A stretch of 64,000 nucleotides of DNA. Origin: Cerioporus squamosus. Lineage: Eukaryota; Basidiomycota; Agaricomycetes; Polyporales; Polyporaceae. Position numbers and translations under genes: made by a program. A model generated the notes under the pieces. The model searched no databases and was not told where the DNA came from. It saw nothing but the letters and a program-made list of their open reading frames with translations. The stretch is taken from contig JABYQS010000033.1 in the NCBI GenBank assembly GCA_022592435.1, positions 186,001 through 250,000 on the forward strand. Reading direction: 5' to 3'. This document shows, piece by piece, positions 11,466 to 22,648 of this stretch. Within the stretch, counting starts at the first letter, position 1, and each line of letters opens with the position of its first letter.

Positions 11466-11785
11466 AGATACGGCATACTAGGCATCTCTATTACGGTTCT
11501 GCAGACGACCTGCATACTGCACAGGGGCCCGCGGTGGACGCACCGCTTAATGGTACAATGGTAGTACTGTTCGCGGTCACCGCATCAGCGTTATAATACA
11601 TGTGTACGTTCACGAACGCTGAAAGATGTGCGCAAGCTCTTTCCTCCTGAGCAGCGAACTGCCACAGATGGTATAATCACAGAAGCGTGGTGATCAAGCT
11701 ATCTTCACTGTTCGAACTATTCTGTACACGAATCGGCTCTAATGATACAACAAGAGGAGGATCTCCCGCGGTCTACGGGACACGT
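11466..11785. other. Intergenic, nothing recognised
   Basis: Lies between the relic exon and the 3' end of the HVA1-like gene. AT content is higher than in the flanking genes. No gene seen. Confidence 0.3.
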
Positions 11786-12205
11786 TCAGGCTTTGCCCAC
11801 AATGTTCATCTCCTACAACAAGAGAGCTCGTTAGCGCGTGTGTGAGGCGACAAACAAATCGAATCGAACCTGGTAGTTGGTGGTCTTCCCGGTCTTGTCG
11901 TTCTTGATGGCGTAACGGGAAGACTAATTCTGGTTGTTAGAGAGCGCATATAGCGAGCACGGAAGAGTACCTACACCGTCCTCAGCCTCAATAACCTCCT
12001 GGATGACACCAGAGGAGTGGGCAACGTTCTCCTCAGCACCTGGAAAGACCATGAGGGCCAGCGGTCCGGCGGTGCGGAAGTCCTACTTACCACCGATGGG
12101 GCGGTACTCGACCTTGTCACCCTTCTGTGAAAGACAGTCAGTTGATCTGCTAGTGAATGAAAGACATGAAGAGGAAGGACTCACCTGGTAGCTGGCAGCG
12201 GGCAT
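11786..12205 (-). CDS. HVA1/DUF2945 Tudor-like small protein
   Basis: A small protein of the hypervirulence-associated TUDOR (DUF2945, HVA1) family, named after a Cryptococcus gene. The biochemical role is not established; the fold is Tudor/SH3-like. The full product is 66 residues from five exons: 12185-12205, 12091-12124, 11975-12039, 11870-11923 and 11786-11812 (201 coding nt in all). Family blocks are KGDKVEYRPIGG, ENVAHSSGVI, RYAIKNDKTGK and EMNIVGKA at the C-terminus. Donors and acceptors are GT-AG throughout. The intron after TTNYQ has an unusual GTTCGA donor. A TATA box stands 93 bp upstream. A decayed copy of exon 3 lies at 11385-11465. The small, strongly conserved exons make the model secure although each is too short to stand out alone. 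Confidence 0.82.
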
Positions 12206-12297
12206 GATGTCGTGCGACGAGAGTAAGATAGACGAGAGTGGGGATGGTGGGGGTTCGAGTGAGAGATGCGTTGGCGGTCTCCCGACGAGGAGCACAC

Positions 12298-12305
12298 TTT
12301 ATATA
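12298..12305 (-). promoter_or_regulatory. TATA box of the HVA1-like gene
   Basis: The minus strand reads TATATAAA, a consensus TATA box 93 bp upstream of the ATG at 12205, implying a leader of about 60 nt. Confidence 0.6.
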
Positions 12306-12891
12306 GGCTCTGAGAGCAGAGAATGCGGTCATAACTGTCGTCAACGACGCGAATGCTGGTGGGCCCTGACGTCGAAGTGCCAGCAGAACCGACTGCCTGA
12401 TCAGGCAAGGCCCTTGCCTTTCATGGGCAAGCGACGCACCGTTTGGAAGCGGCGGCGCGGGCGGGGACGACGTGACGCAATCTCCGTCTGCTTCGTGCAG
12501 TCTCCAGCCAGCTGGGTGGCGACTGGCATTTCGAGGGCGGTGCGCGCGGTGGAGGACGCGATCCGCTCCCTCCATGCGCGTCACCCTCGTGCGTGATCCG
12601 AGAGTAGTAATCAAGGCTCCAACAAGGGAATGGGCCACTGCCTGCATCCAATACCGCGCAGAGTCCGTCTTGCAGCAACACGCAAGCAATACGCACACAG
12701 CTCAGTCGCCCGGCTGGCGATGATCAAGCATGCTTCAGCTGGAGGCAGCGGTAAGAGTGTCGGTTCTGCTTGACATCATTCGACCGCATACACAGAAGTG
12801 GCGCCGGCCACGGATCCCCTTCAGCTGCACGCTTGTTCGTGAGCAAGCGGTGAACGAACGGCTGGAACATGTGACCAAGCAGGGAACCAGC
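12306..12891. other. Intergenic, no gene seen
   Basis: Upstream region of the HVA1-like gene and 3' flank of the broken P-loop gene. Long overlapping ORFs on both strands lack any family motif and look like chance frames in GC-rich DNA. Confidence 0.35.
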
Positions 12892-14415
12892 TCAGGAATG
12901 CCGTGCAAGATTGAGATCAGCCGGCGCGCCTTGCTCTCCTGCGCTTGCCAACCGCCGCGAAACCTCCTTCGCAATCCAGCGAGACTTGAAGTCGACGTCC
13001 CAGATGACTACGTTGTCTGTGTGACGGCGGTGTGGGATGATGCATACTGTTTTGTGGGATATGTTGTCGTCAGGAAGCTGCCATTCGTGCTTGACCGTCG
13101 CAGCGATCTTTTGGAGTTGAGCGTAAGTCACGTTGAGCGCTGCCGAGTGATATGCCTTCGACCGTGACTGCCCGAGAGCCGACATTCCCATGAAGACGTC
13201 GCGGGGAGCGTAGCCGACATAGAAGATGACGATGTCCATGAGGGTTTGCAACGCTTCGTCCACAGATTCAGGCTTGTCGTCACCGTACTCCTCCTTTAGA
13301 GCCTCGATGGTGCTATTCCAAGGCCCCTTCGGAACGGGCTCGGACCAATAATCGATGTACAGCTTGAGGTCCTGGATGAGTTCCGTATACTGCAGGTGCA
13401 GGGGGAACCTGGGAAAGCATGAGCCAGAGACGCGACGCCTTGGTTTATGCGTACTTACACATCTCTGAGTTCTTTGAGAGTCCACAAGGGAAGACCGACG
13501 AGATAGGGACCGCGGGAGGTGATGAAGTATTTCATTCGATCACGGTAGTTGATAGGGAAGGTGCTGTAACCGGGTAGCAGATCCCCTTCCACACGACGTC
13601 GGGAGTGCTGTGTCCGACTGGGATGTCAAAGAGAAACCAGATACAGACTTTGGAAAAGTCCCGTTCGTCTACGCGGTAATGGGGCAAGGATAAGCTGGAA
13701 ACACCGGTGGTCGCGACGAACACCTCGTCGTGGTAGAAGAGGACCGTTTCGCAGCCCGCCATGTGGAGCAGAACGACTTGTTTTTCCCGTAGCAGCTGCG
13801 GATCAGAAGATACCATATGAACATAGTTTCCCCTTTATGACGGTTCAGACTGACTTCCTACTACGATCAGTGGACAAAGACCAGATACGCACCAGTGCCT
13901 GGCTGACCGGTGAGTACCGTTCCACTGTCCCTGTTCCACGCCGCCTCTTTCCAAACCAGCTCGTGAGCCGCAACATAGGCCTGGCGTATGTAAAGCTTTC
14001 CTCCCGTGGGGTTGAAAGACACGTCCTCTACCGGTACGTCGAGAGTGACGGTAGCACCGGAGGTGGTTAATTGTTTCAAGCTAAGACCACGGCACTACTT
14101 GACGAACTTCTCCCAAGAGTTTGAGCGTGTCCATTGGCCAAAAGTTGACCCGGAGGCGCGCCAAGTCCAGTTCGACGCATCTTATACGACGTTAGTACGC
14201 TAGACCCTCGCACTCGCACTAGCACCCGGTGAATTGCTGCTGGATCGGGGCTTGAACTCACCAGCGTTCCTCTCGCAAAGTGCCTTTCGTCTAGCTTCTG
14301 CTCTGGCAGTAAGAAGGGCCTCAAGGGTAGGGGAAAGAGCAGCGGATGAAGTCATTGCAAGACTTAGACAAGCTGCTGGTATGTATGGGTTGATGTTAAC
14401 TTGAAACGGAGCCAT
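12892..14415 (-). pseudogene. RHS/Crinkler-like P-loop protein, broken
   Basis: Resembles the large agaricomycete family of retrotransposon-hot-spot/Crinkler-like P-loop ATPases, of unknown function and often in multicopy. Blocks in order: an N-terminal segment beginning MAPFQVN, a block GKLYIRQAYVAAHELVW, then the Walker A GQPGTGKT whose GKT is formed by splicing across an intron with a GTGCGT donor. These are followed by LREKQVVLLHMAG, a central region, and a C-terminal VVIWDVDFKSRWIAKEV block. The frame is interrupted three times: an in-frame TAG after WEKFVK near 14098, a two-base shift near 13795 after the Walker A helix, and a one-base shift near 13582 inside a GGGG run. No normal-length intron fixes them. 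Most likely a decayed family copy; the last shift alone could be a homopolymer error. Confidence 0.6.
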
Positions 14416-14660
14416 CTTCAAAGCTTCAAGATCAGGAGTACTCGGAACACCTGGATCTATTATCTAATCTTATCAGCGTCTGCAAGGCTAGACGCCCAAG
14501 GTGCGCGCTGAGTCGCGTCCTGGGCGCGTCCTGCTGGACCTCCACTTGTTGCCGTCTTGTGCGCCCGAACACGGTGTATCTCGTCGTCGTATCCCTCAGC
14601 CTCAGTGCTACCCAGTGGTCGTTTCTCTCCCTTCGGATGCTGTGAGACTGGATCAATACT

Positions 14661-17600
14661 ATGCCTGTGGGTCCCTTTATCGCGCCGGAGGTTGTCCTGG
14701 ATGGATTCAAGGAGCGTGCGGAGGCTCTCGCTGTCCAAGGCATGTCGTCGATATTGGCACTTGCGACGCAAGTATTTGATGGAATATGTAGGCGACAAGC
14801 TGTTTGTTGGAACATCAACAGGCAATCTGCATGTGTACGCATATGGAGAGACGGGAGGTGCGAGTGTCGTGAACGACATTCCTAGCTCCTTCGCTCAAGG
14901 GGGCACAGAACAACAGGCTCACTTGGTGGAGACGAAGAAGTCCCTGTGCCGTAGGAGCATAGAACAACTGGCATTCATTAAGGACGTGAACTCTCTCGTC
15001 GTTCTCTCTGGTACTGCTCCCTTCAGATGCTAGAGGGCTTGACTAAACGGGTGTCCCGCAGAGGCGCAACTCACGCTCTTCCCTTACCCGACATACTCGC
15101 CGCCTACGCCCCTCGTCAAGACCAAAGGCGCGCTCTGCTTTGCTCTTCATACAGGTGTAGAGTACCTCGACACAGACACGCTAGTGCCTGCTACTCCAGG
15201 GACACCGGGCAAGGGCAAGAGCATCAGCAAGGGCGTACCTGCGCTCGTAACGAGGCTAGCAGTGGGTTGCAGGAGGAAGATCGTCCTCTATTCATGGAGG
15301 ATGGTGAACCGCAGGAAGTTCAGGTGCGTCTGTCCATTCACATGAGGTGCGCATCGTGAAGGACGAAGTATCGGTGTCGTACGTAGGAAGCTGCCGGACT
15401 CGCGCATTCCCCGAGGGCGATCACGTTCGTGGATGGCGAGACGCTATGCTGGGGACACACCCCGACCGACTACTGTCTGACATCCATGAAGACCTCGATT
15501 ACTGTCGATGTTACCACGCCTATCCCCGCGACCTCGTCAACAAACAGCATCAGTATGGGCATGGGTGCTCTTTCCGGACTCGGTGGTTATATGACCCTCG
15601 GGTTGGGTGCGAAGACGCGGCCCAACGTGATCAATGTCAATGAGGATGAGGCCCTCATTACAAAGGACAGTGAGTGCCGCGACGTCATCCGGCCTTTGAC
15701 GACGCTCAATTGTAGCAGATAACGGCTTCTTGGTTGGGCGCGAGGGCAAGACAACGAGGTCGGAGTCCATAGACTGGCTAGCACCTCCGGACGAGCTAGG
15801 TGAGTGCGCCAAGACTACTCGTGCTGCTCAGTACTTATCAGGCACAGCTCTCGTCAAGCCTTACGTATTCGCAATACTGCCCCCTGGATCTGTTCCGACA
15901 ACCCATGTAGAAGGCATACCCAATGCTTCCGCGTCCACCTTCGTACCATCTCCTGTCGTCGAGATCCGTTCATCTATATCCCTCTCGACGGTCCAGACTA
16001 TACCTTTCCCTCCTTCCCCGTCCACCTCGTTACCCTCCACGACCACACATGCAATACGCCTTCTGACCCCTTCACCGTCTGCCAGGTCTCCCCTGTTCGT
16101 CGTCAGCACGCCTACAGATCGGACAGCCGCGACGAACGCAGGGAGTGCAATATGGTGCTTCCGGATGAAGCCATGGAATCAGCAGATTGACGAACTCGTC
16201 GAGACCGGATCGTACGCTGATGCGCTCTCTCTGCTCGAATCTCTCGATGCAGCGCTCGTTGCTGACAAGGTTCGTCCACTTCGCTTATATGTGTGTACTT
16301 CTCCTCATGTTAGCATTAGGAGCGCAAACAGAAGCAGGTCCGCGCTCTCCAAGCCGTCGACCACTTCCGCAATGCGAAGTACGATGACGCTATCAACGCG
16401 TTCATCGAACTCGATATCAACCCCGCCAAGGTAGTCGCACTGTATCCCGAGAGCATATCTGGGCGACTCTCAGTACCCCGAGACGAATGGATCCCCCTCT
16501 TTGGAGGACCCAAGGCTCCCAAAGCCGAACCGTCGTCCGTATCTCCCCATGCATCATCAACGGATGTTTCTGGTACCACTGCGGAGCAGGAAGGGGGCCC
16601 GAAGAGTGTCGAGTCCCCTACCACGAGCCTCAACACCGCAGGGCTCCATCCGGAATGTCTTGCTGAAGACCGGGCTGGAAAGTCTGGTGTCGACGGCGAC
16701 GGCGAAGGACGACGATGCAGCGTCAATGCGTAGTGTCCGCCGACCGCCAAAGCCGGGTGCGTATCTTCATCACACCCCCAGAGATTGAATTCTGGTTGAC
16801 ATCGTGCGGCAGATAACTTTCACCGGTCCATTGAGACCCTCATGCGATACCTGTCCGATCGTCGACCGAAGATTGCGGGCGCGCTCAGTGCCTTCCACAT
16901 CACCCCCATGCAGTCGCACGAAATGCCGACGTTGTCCGCGACCTCCAAGGAGGATTTGTTAAACTTGCCAAACGCTCCGCTCTCCTCACTTTCCCCCGAA
17001 GAGCTGGTTCGCTTCGCGCAGATCGTGGACACGGCCCTGTTCAAGTCGTACCTCCTTGTCCGTCCCGGTCTGCTTGCGTCGTTGTGTCGCGTGGGGTGGT
17101 GTGAAGTATCAGAGGTTGAGGAGCTCCTGCGTGAACGAGAGGTATGCCAGTCAATGCCACCCTCGTGATCAGTGCGATATGCTGACGTCAGACGCTGCGC
17201 AGAAATATCAAGAGATGATATATCTCTACCATAGCAGGAGGATGCATGGGAAGGCATTGAATCTTCTTCGACAGTGAGTACCTCGTTTGTATACAAAGCC
17301 AGGATGAAACATCTGTTCGCAGGTTGAGCGAGAAGGAGACGGACCCGCATGAGAAGCTCATGCCCACCGTCAACTATCTTCAGCGACTTGGACCAGAGCA
17401 TCTCGACCAGATCTTCGAGCATTCACGATGGGTCTTCGAGCAGGACCGCGACATCGCCTTCGAGGTATTCGTCTGTATGCCTTCCCATCAAGCATGTCTA
17501 ACACCTTGACAGATCTTCACCTCGGAGGAGGCCGAGCTGCCCAAAGAGTCCGTTGCGGACTTCCTCGAGCGTCTCGACCCAGCTATATGTGCCAGATACA

Positions 17601-18598
17601 TCGAGTTCCTCATATCAGAGCGTGGCGAGACTTCACAGAAGTTCCATGACCGCCTCGCCGAACTTTACCTCCGCATGACAATCAGCGCCAAGAGGATGGG
17701 CGATGACGGTGAGCCATAGTGAGTTGCGCACGACGAGCATGACGTTGACTAGCCACTACAGGAGTACGGAAGGCTTCATACGAGAAGCTCCTGCATTTCA
17801 TCGATACCACCGAGTACTACTCAGCGGACCGTCTCTTTGCTTTGCTTCCGCCTGAAGGTTGGCATTCAGATGACATGGTCTGCCCCCATTCTAACAATGC
17901 ATGTGCCAGATCTCTTCGAGGCGAAGGCCATTCTGCTCGGCCGCCTCGGCCGGCACGACAGTGCACTTGAAGTGTACGTGTACCGCCTGCAAGACTTCCT
18001 CAAGGCAGAGGAGTACTGCAAGCGCGTGTACCAGCCCAGCTCTCCCACCTCCAACGTCTTCCTCACCCTTCTCCGCATTTACCTCCTCCCTGGGCCTTCC
18101 GCTCCCGCCGCGGCAAAGCTGCTTCCACCTGCACTCGAGCTCATCAGCCGCCACAGCCCGCGTCTGGACCCCGTCGCGACTCTGCAGCTGCTTCCGCCGC
18201 TTGTGACGGCACAGGACGTGCAGGCGTTCCTGTTGGAGTCGCTTAGAGCCCCGGTGTTCGATACCCGCGTCGTGCGCAACATCCACAAGTCGCGCGAGGA
18301 CCAGGTGGCGCGGCGACTCATGGTCCTCCAGTCGAAGCGCGTGCGCATCACGGAGAGCAGGATGTGAGTTGCGATCTTTGCGGCGCATGTAAAAGCTTTG
18401 GACTGACAGGTGTTCGTGAAGATGTCCTCAGTGCCACAAACGCCTCGGTGGCAGTGTGATTGCGGTTCATGCACCTCAGTGAGTGGGCATCTTCTGACGA
18501 CGAGCAACAGGACTTTGACGCTGCGTTCTAGTGGCGAAGTGACACATTACCAGTGCCGGGAGGCGTTCTCTCGCAAGTTGAAGGAGACGCGGACATAG
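14661..18598 (+). CDS. VPS39: VPS39/Vam6 HOPS-complex subunit (one frame break)
   Basis: Vps39 is the Rab7/Ypt7-binding end of the HOPS tethering complex and drives fusion at the vacuole. It also takes part in vacuole-mitochondria contacts. The N-terminal CNH/beta-propeller starts PFIAPEVVLDGFKERAEALAVQG and continues DKLFVGTSTGNLHVY across a GC-AG intron (14740-14791). Other conserved blocks are GALSGLGGYMTLGLGAK, REGKTTRSESIDW, RSSISLSTVQTIPF, the Vps39 domain-1 helical repeats (IVDTALFKSYL, MHGKALNLL, LGPEHLDQIFE, DLFEAKAILLGRLGRHDSALEVYV) and a C-terminal zinc-binding domain, CPQCHKRLG and THYQCREAF. About 1,000 residues. One frame break is needed near 15300, where YSW must be followed by DGEPQEVQ but one base is missing in GGAGGATGG. 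Another apparent break near 16600 disappears if a 56-nt intron with a GTCCGT donor is accepted. Confidence 0.85.
14740..14791 (+). other. GC-AG intron in VPS39
   Basis: A 52-nt intron with donor CAAG|GCATGT and acceptor TATGTAG. Splicing here, and not at any GT nearby, restores the conserved AVQGDKLFVGTSTG reading. The donor keeps the extended exon match typical of GC-AG introns. Confidence 0.7.
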
Positions 18599-19083
18599 CC
18601 TCGTCGTACCTTCGTAGTGGTATCTTACTTGTCTTCTCATGCGTCCCGCTCATCTGCCGATTATATGTTCAACACTGCACAGCATACCCTGCTCGGACGA
18701 TGTAGTGCACCGACTCGTATGGCAGTCTCCGGCTGTCTAGCACAGCTTATCATGAAGAAGCACGTTGCGCATTGTCACGGTGTAAAGCTATGCTCACTGA
18801 CGGTTTTGACATACGCGCGCCCCCGACGCAGCATTTCTTGGGCCTTATGTATCCGAAGTTGCCCATCCAAAGGTGATGTCCCCCAGGCCCTCATCATTGA
18901 ACAACTGCTGGCCACAACGCAATATTCTCAGCACCCGTAGACTCGTGTAACGGTCCGATACTCTAGTACGTTTTATCGCTCACAGTAGTGCGTACAGCAT
19001 GCACTCACCTATATCTCCATCAGTAGGGTCTGCGGACGGCAAGGAGTATCAGCGATTGACCGCATCGAGTTTAGCTCCTCATC
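18599..19083. other. Intergenic, no gene seen
   Basis: Between the VPS39 stop and the HET-domain gene start. It probably contains the 3' end of VPS39 and the HET gene promoter. No clear TATA box or ORF of note. Confidence 0.4.
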
Positions 19084-21207
19084 ATGTGGCTGCTCAGCAC
19101 CGATCGTGCAGAGCTACACTACTTTCCCTCTCCGGAGCGCGTCCCTGATGGCTACGCTGTCCTCTCCCACGTCTGGGACGAAGAAGGGGAGAAGTCCTTC
19201 CAGGATATCCGGGCTCTTCCCTCTCTGGTCAACGGAACTGGAGCAACACCGCGCCATCTAGCAGGCGCGAAGATCAGGAACGCATGCATGCTCGCCGAGA
19301 GTCATGGACACAAATGGCTCTGGGCCGACACGTGCTGCATAGACAAGACGAGCAGCGCAGAGCTCTCGGAAGCGATCAACTCAATGTTTCGTTACTACCA
19401 CCTCGCGTCCGTCTGTTATGCTTATATGAAGGACGTGCCGAGCGACGGCGAGCTGGAGAGCCCTCTCTCGCCCTTTCAGCGCTGCCGGTGGCACAGGCGA
19501 GGCTGGACGCTGCAGGAGCTCCTCGCGCCCAGGTTTCTCATTTTTCTCTCGCAGGATTGGGAAGTGCTAGGCACCAAAGCGGATCTCGCCCAGCAGCTGG
19601 AGAAGGTCACGCAAATACCTGCCACAGTGCTGCGGTTCGAGGAGACGCTAAGAGAGGTCAGCATCGCCCGGCGCATGTCGTGGGCCGCGAAGCGAGAGAC
19701 GACGCGCGTGGAGGACGAGGCTTACTGCCTCATGGGTATCTTCGGGATCACCATGCCCACGCTGTACGGCGAAGGCAGGCATGCGTTTCGCCGGCTGCAG
19801 GAGGCCATCATGCAGCAGTATACCGACACCACCCTTTTCGCTTGGGAGGATATCCCGCCACAGCCGCGTAACGTGCACCCGCCTGATGCCGTCGCAGACC
19901 TTCTCAGCACGTTGTCTTCCGACTTGGAAGAGCATGGCGACTTCCACATACATGATGAGGACTCCTATCTCTTCGCAAGGGCCCCATATAACTTTGCGGG
20001 GGCAGACGAGATCTACTATACACCTCCGCGGTGCACCCGACGGCTAAATGAGATTCCTCATTGTACGTCGGTGCGTCAGTTTGATCAATCTACACGTAAC
20101 TCCAGATGATGAAAACTCTTCCCATCTCTCCTTCGACAGTCAACACCTCATGAGCCACGCCATCACGAACTCGATGGAGTTCCGACTTTCTCAATAACGC
20201 CCCACGGCATCTTGGCTCGTCTACTCATCCATGAGGCGAGCTCCAGCAAATATGCCATCGCGTACATGTCCTGGTTCAGCAGGCGACTTCAGCGCAATCT
20301 TGGTCTCCTCCTGGTTCCGTGTCCTCATCTAACGGACCCGCTGCGCCCCCTGTATTGCGTCTTCCAGACCATGCGGCTTATCTCTCCGGAATCAGTCGGA
20401 AGAGGGGTATGGCAGTGGAAGGAGGTCTACTTGGTGCACCGACCGCCTCCCGGCATTGAGACAGAGCAAATCGCATCTATCCCCATCGACCTCCCAGTAT
20501 CGACGCCGTTCCGCTTCTGGCACTTCCACTCCTTCTTGCGCGAGCTCTCGCTGAACAGCACAGTCGTCCTCGACTCTGTCGTTGCTCCGTCCCCGCCGTG
20601 GACAGGAGATCCGCCTGTCCAGTTCGTCTTCAAAGGGCTGTTCGACCAGACAGCGTCCCATCGGCACGTCTTCGCCATACAGCTCGGCCGGTGTACGTTC
20701 ACTGGCGCGCATTGGGCTCATGTGCAGTTCAGCATGGAGCCCCGGGATGGTTCGTCGCGAACTACGGCGCCTGCGATGCCGTCTCTTGAGACCCCGACCC
20801 ACACCTGCCCGACAGATCACATCCAGGATTGGCCGCTACACACCAGAGTATTCACCGTACCCGCGAACCAGCGGATGCACGCTCGCTACTTTGGCTTCCG
20901 CCTCGCCTTCACACCATGCCCGCTGAATCCCGCCGACACGCTGGTTCTGCACGTTTTCCCTCGTACCGATCCGGCCCTGCTCTTCGAAGTTCCGGAGGAG
21001 GTCATGCGGGAGATTGAGCACATTCGTGCCGCTTGTGGGTCGGAAGACTTGGGCCGCTGCGACACGGAGTTGTTGAACGACATCATGCAGGATGTGAGTA
21101 GATCTGCCGCCGCTATCCTTGAGTGAGGATTGCTTCTGACGGATGCGCAGCTGAGGACGCGACTGGAGGACTTGAACTGGGCATTGCTCAAGGATGCGGC
21201 GTCCTAG
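19084..21207 (+). CDS. HET-domain protein (heterokaryon-incompatibility type)
   Basis: HET domains are TIR-related effector domains of fungal non-self recognition; activation usually causes growth arrest or cell death. The domain covers about residues 20-165: YAVLSHVWDEEGEKSF, KIRNACMLAESHGHKWLWAD, CCIDKTSSAELSEAINSMF, YYHLASVCYAYMKDV and RRGWTLQELLAP, all canonical. A second conserved block, EDEAYCLMGIFGITMPTLYGEG, follows near residue 215-240, as in the HET-D/E-like basidiomycete group. Exons are 19084-20070, 20140-21093 and 21151-21207, with every junction in phase 0, giving 665 residues. No NACHT/NB-ARC, WD40 or ankyrin module is present. The C-terminal 330 residues are a family-specific beta-rich region. 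If the last intron were retained, a stop at 21126 would give a slightly different tail. Target and partner are unknown. Confidence 0.85.
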
Positions 21208-22432
21208 GGCCAGGCCATCACCATCGTCGCTGACTCGCTGCGGGTTGCTTGACTAGGTTCAAGGGACGTGTAGGAGCGCCCTCGAGGCTTGCTGCATTGC
21301 CCAATCGTCTACTTACGGTCGCACAATAGGCGTGTCATTGAAACCATGGAAACGGTACTCCGCACCCTCGCGCTGCGCGCACCAGTTCTCCGTGACAGGT
21401 GCATGATCCAGCAACCAATATCTGCCACGATATCCCGCTGAGAAGTTGGGTCCAAGCCATCACGGGGACGTTGCTGTGAAGCTGCCGACTGATTCAGTTT
21501 GTGCGAGCACGGCATACAACTATTGTTGCTGTCCTAGGTCTCCAAGGAAGTTCCGCCGTAGGGATGCGTTGCGCGACACGATACAGGACATTGACCAGTG
21601 GTTGTCGATTCATAACGTTAACCGAGAAGTGGGGTTTGTCCATCGGGAGGCGGTGTCTCCGAGGAAGTGGTATACACCACTGTCTCGGTGACAGAGATCT
21701 GTCATGCTGCGATAGGTGATACTGTACGTGAACGGCTCCGTATGCTCGGTTTGGTGGACCAACAATGTACAATTGAGCACTTTCCGATAGTATGGTACAT
21801 GGCTGGCAAGTGTATCACTCCTGCGACCACACTTCACTCACCCGGCCAGTTGTGAAATCTTGCCATGGGCTCCCTTGACCCTACTTCCAAGCGTGGGAAC
21901 ACGTATCATGCTGCCGTACTTCGAAGCTGGACGGTCCTTCGCCTTTGTCTCACAGCCTCCTCCTCCCTCAAGCCACGATTTTATTGTCTCGCTGGCAGCA
22001 ACACGTCTTTTGTGCTCTCCGTGGCTGGTATAGACAACATTTGCGGAATGGAGACCTGACAGTGACAGCGCTGGACAACCAATACAGTTACTTGAATGAA
22101 GTGCTGCTTTGAGATGGAGCCGGAGGTCGACATGGCGACTGGGAGTCCTGGAGCAAAGATGCCGCAATTATTATTGGAGGGGAAGCAAGGTGTGCCTTGG
22201 TGTGCCAGCCAATCCTGGACGAACCCGACCTTCGGCTCGCCCAATCTCGCATCACTTTGTGCACATGCACGGTCGATCTGTTCTTGTGGCGAGATGGTGA
22301 GCGGTTTTGGCAGTCATCCATAGCAACCTCATGTCAGTTTTCCGCGCAGAAGCCCGACAGAATACCCGGGAATAGATCCGAAAGGACGGCACTGGGCCAG
22401 GAGGCGGCAAGAATAGCCGAGCACGGGGCCGT
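21208..22432. other. Intergenic, 1.2 kb, no gene resolved
   Basis: No ORF here shows family motifs and none can be spliced into a convincing protein. It includes a short interrupted inverted repeat at 21659-21688. The right end is the upstream region of the Egh16-like gene. Confidence 0.35.
21659..21688. repeat. Interrupted inverted repeat (hairpin)
   Basis: Two short arm pairs, CCGAG/CTCGG outside and AGTGGT/ACCACT inside, around a 4-nt ATAC loop with 2-nt internal bulges. It may form a hairpin, but no transcript or gene context gives it a role. Confidence 0.35.
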
Positions 22433-22439
22433 TATATAG
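22433..22439 (+). promoter_or_regulatory. TATA box of the Egh16-like gene
   Basis: TATATAG lies 216 bp upstream of the ATG at 22649 and is followed by a long CT-rich leader (about 22530-22640). This arrangement is common in strongly expressed fungal genes. Confidence 0.5.
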
Positions 22440-22648
22440 CTGCGTCCTGGCGGCGATGGGTCCTCCCCACTTGCACCTTCTCGCAACGCACCGAGGCCGG
22501 ATCCTCTTCACAGCCGTAGTCTGTTGGACGCATTCCACTTGTTCTTGCTTTTTGCTCATTCCACAAGTTCAAGTTCTCTTTCCGCCGTTCTTCTCAGACG
22601 CTTCCACTCCCTTTGTGTTTGCATTCCTTCCACCGCAAGTCCGGAACT

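Noticed and set aside
15395..15425. Apparent frameshift in VPS39 before AITFVDGE
   Set aside because: Reading the exon from GAAGCTGCC gives EAAGLAHSPRAITF in one frame, so there is no break here.
16560..16640. Apparent second frameshift in VPS39
   Set aside because: A 56-nt intron with a GTCCGT donor and GAGCAG acceptor restores the frame without any error.
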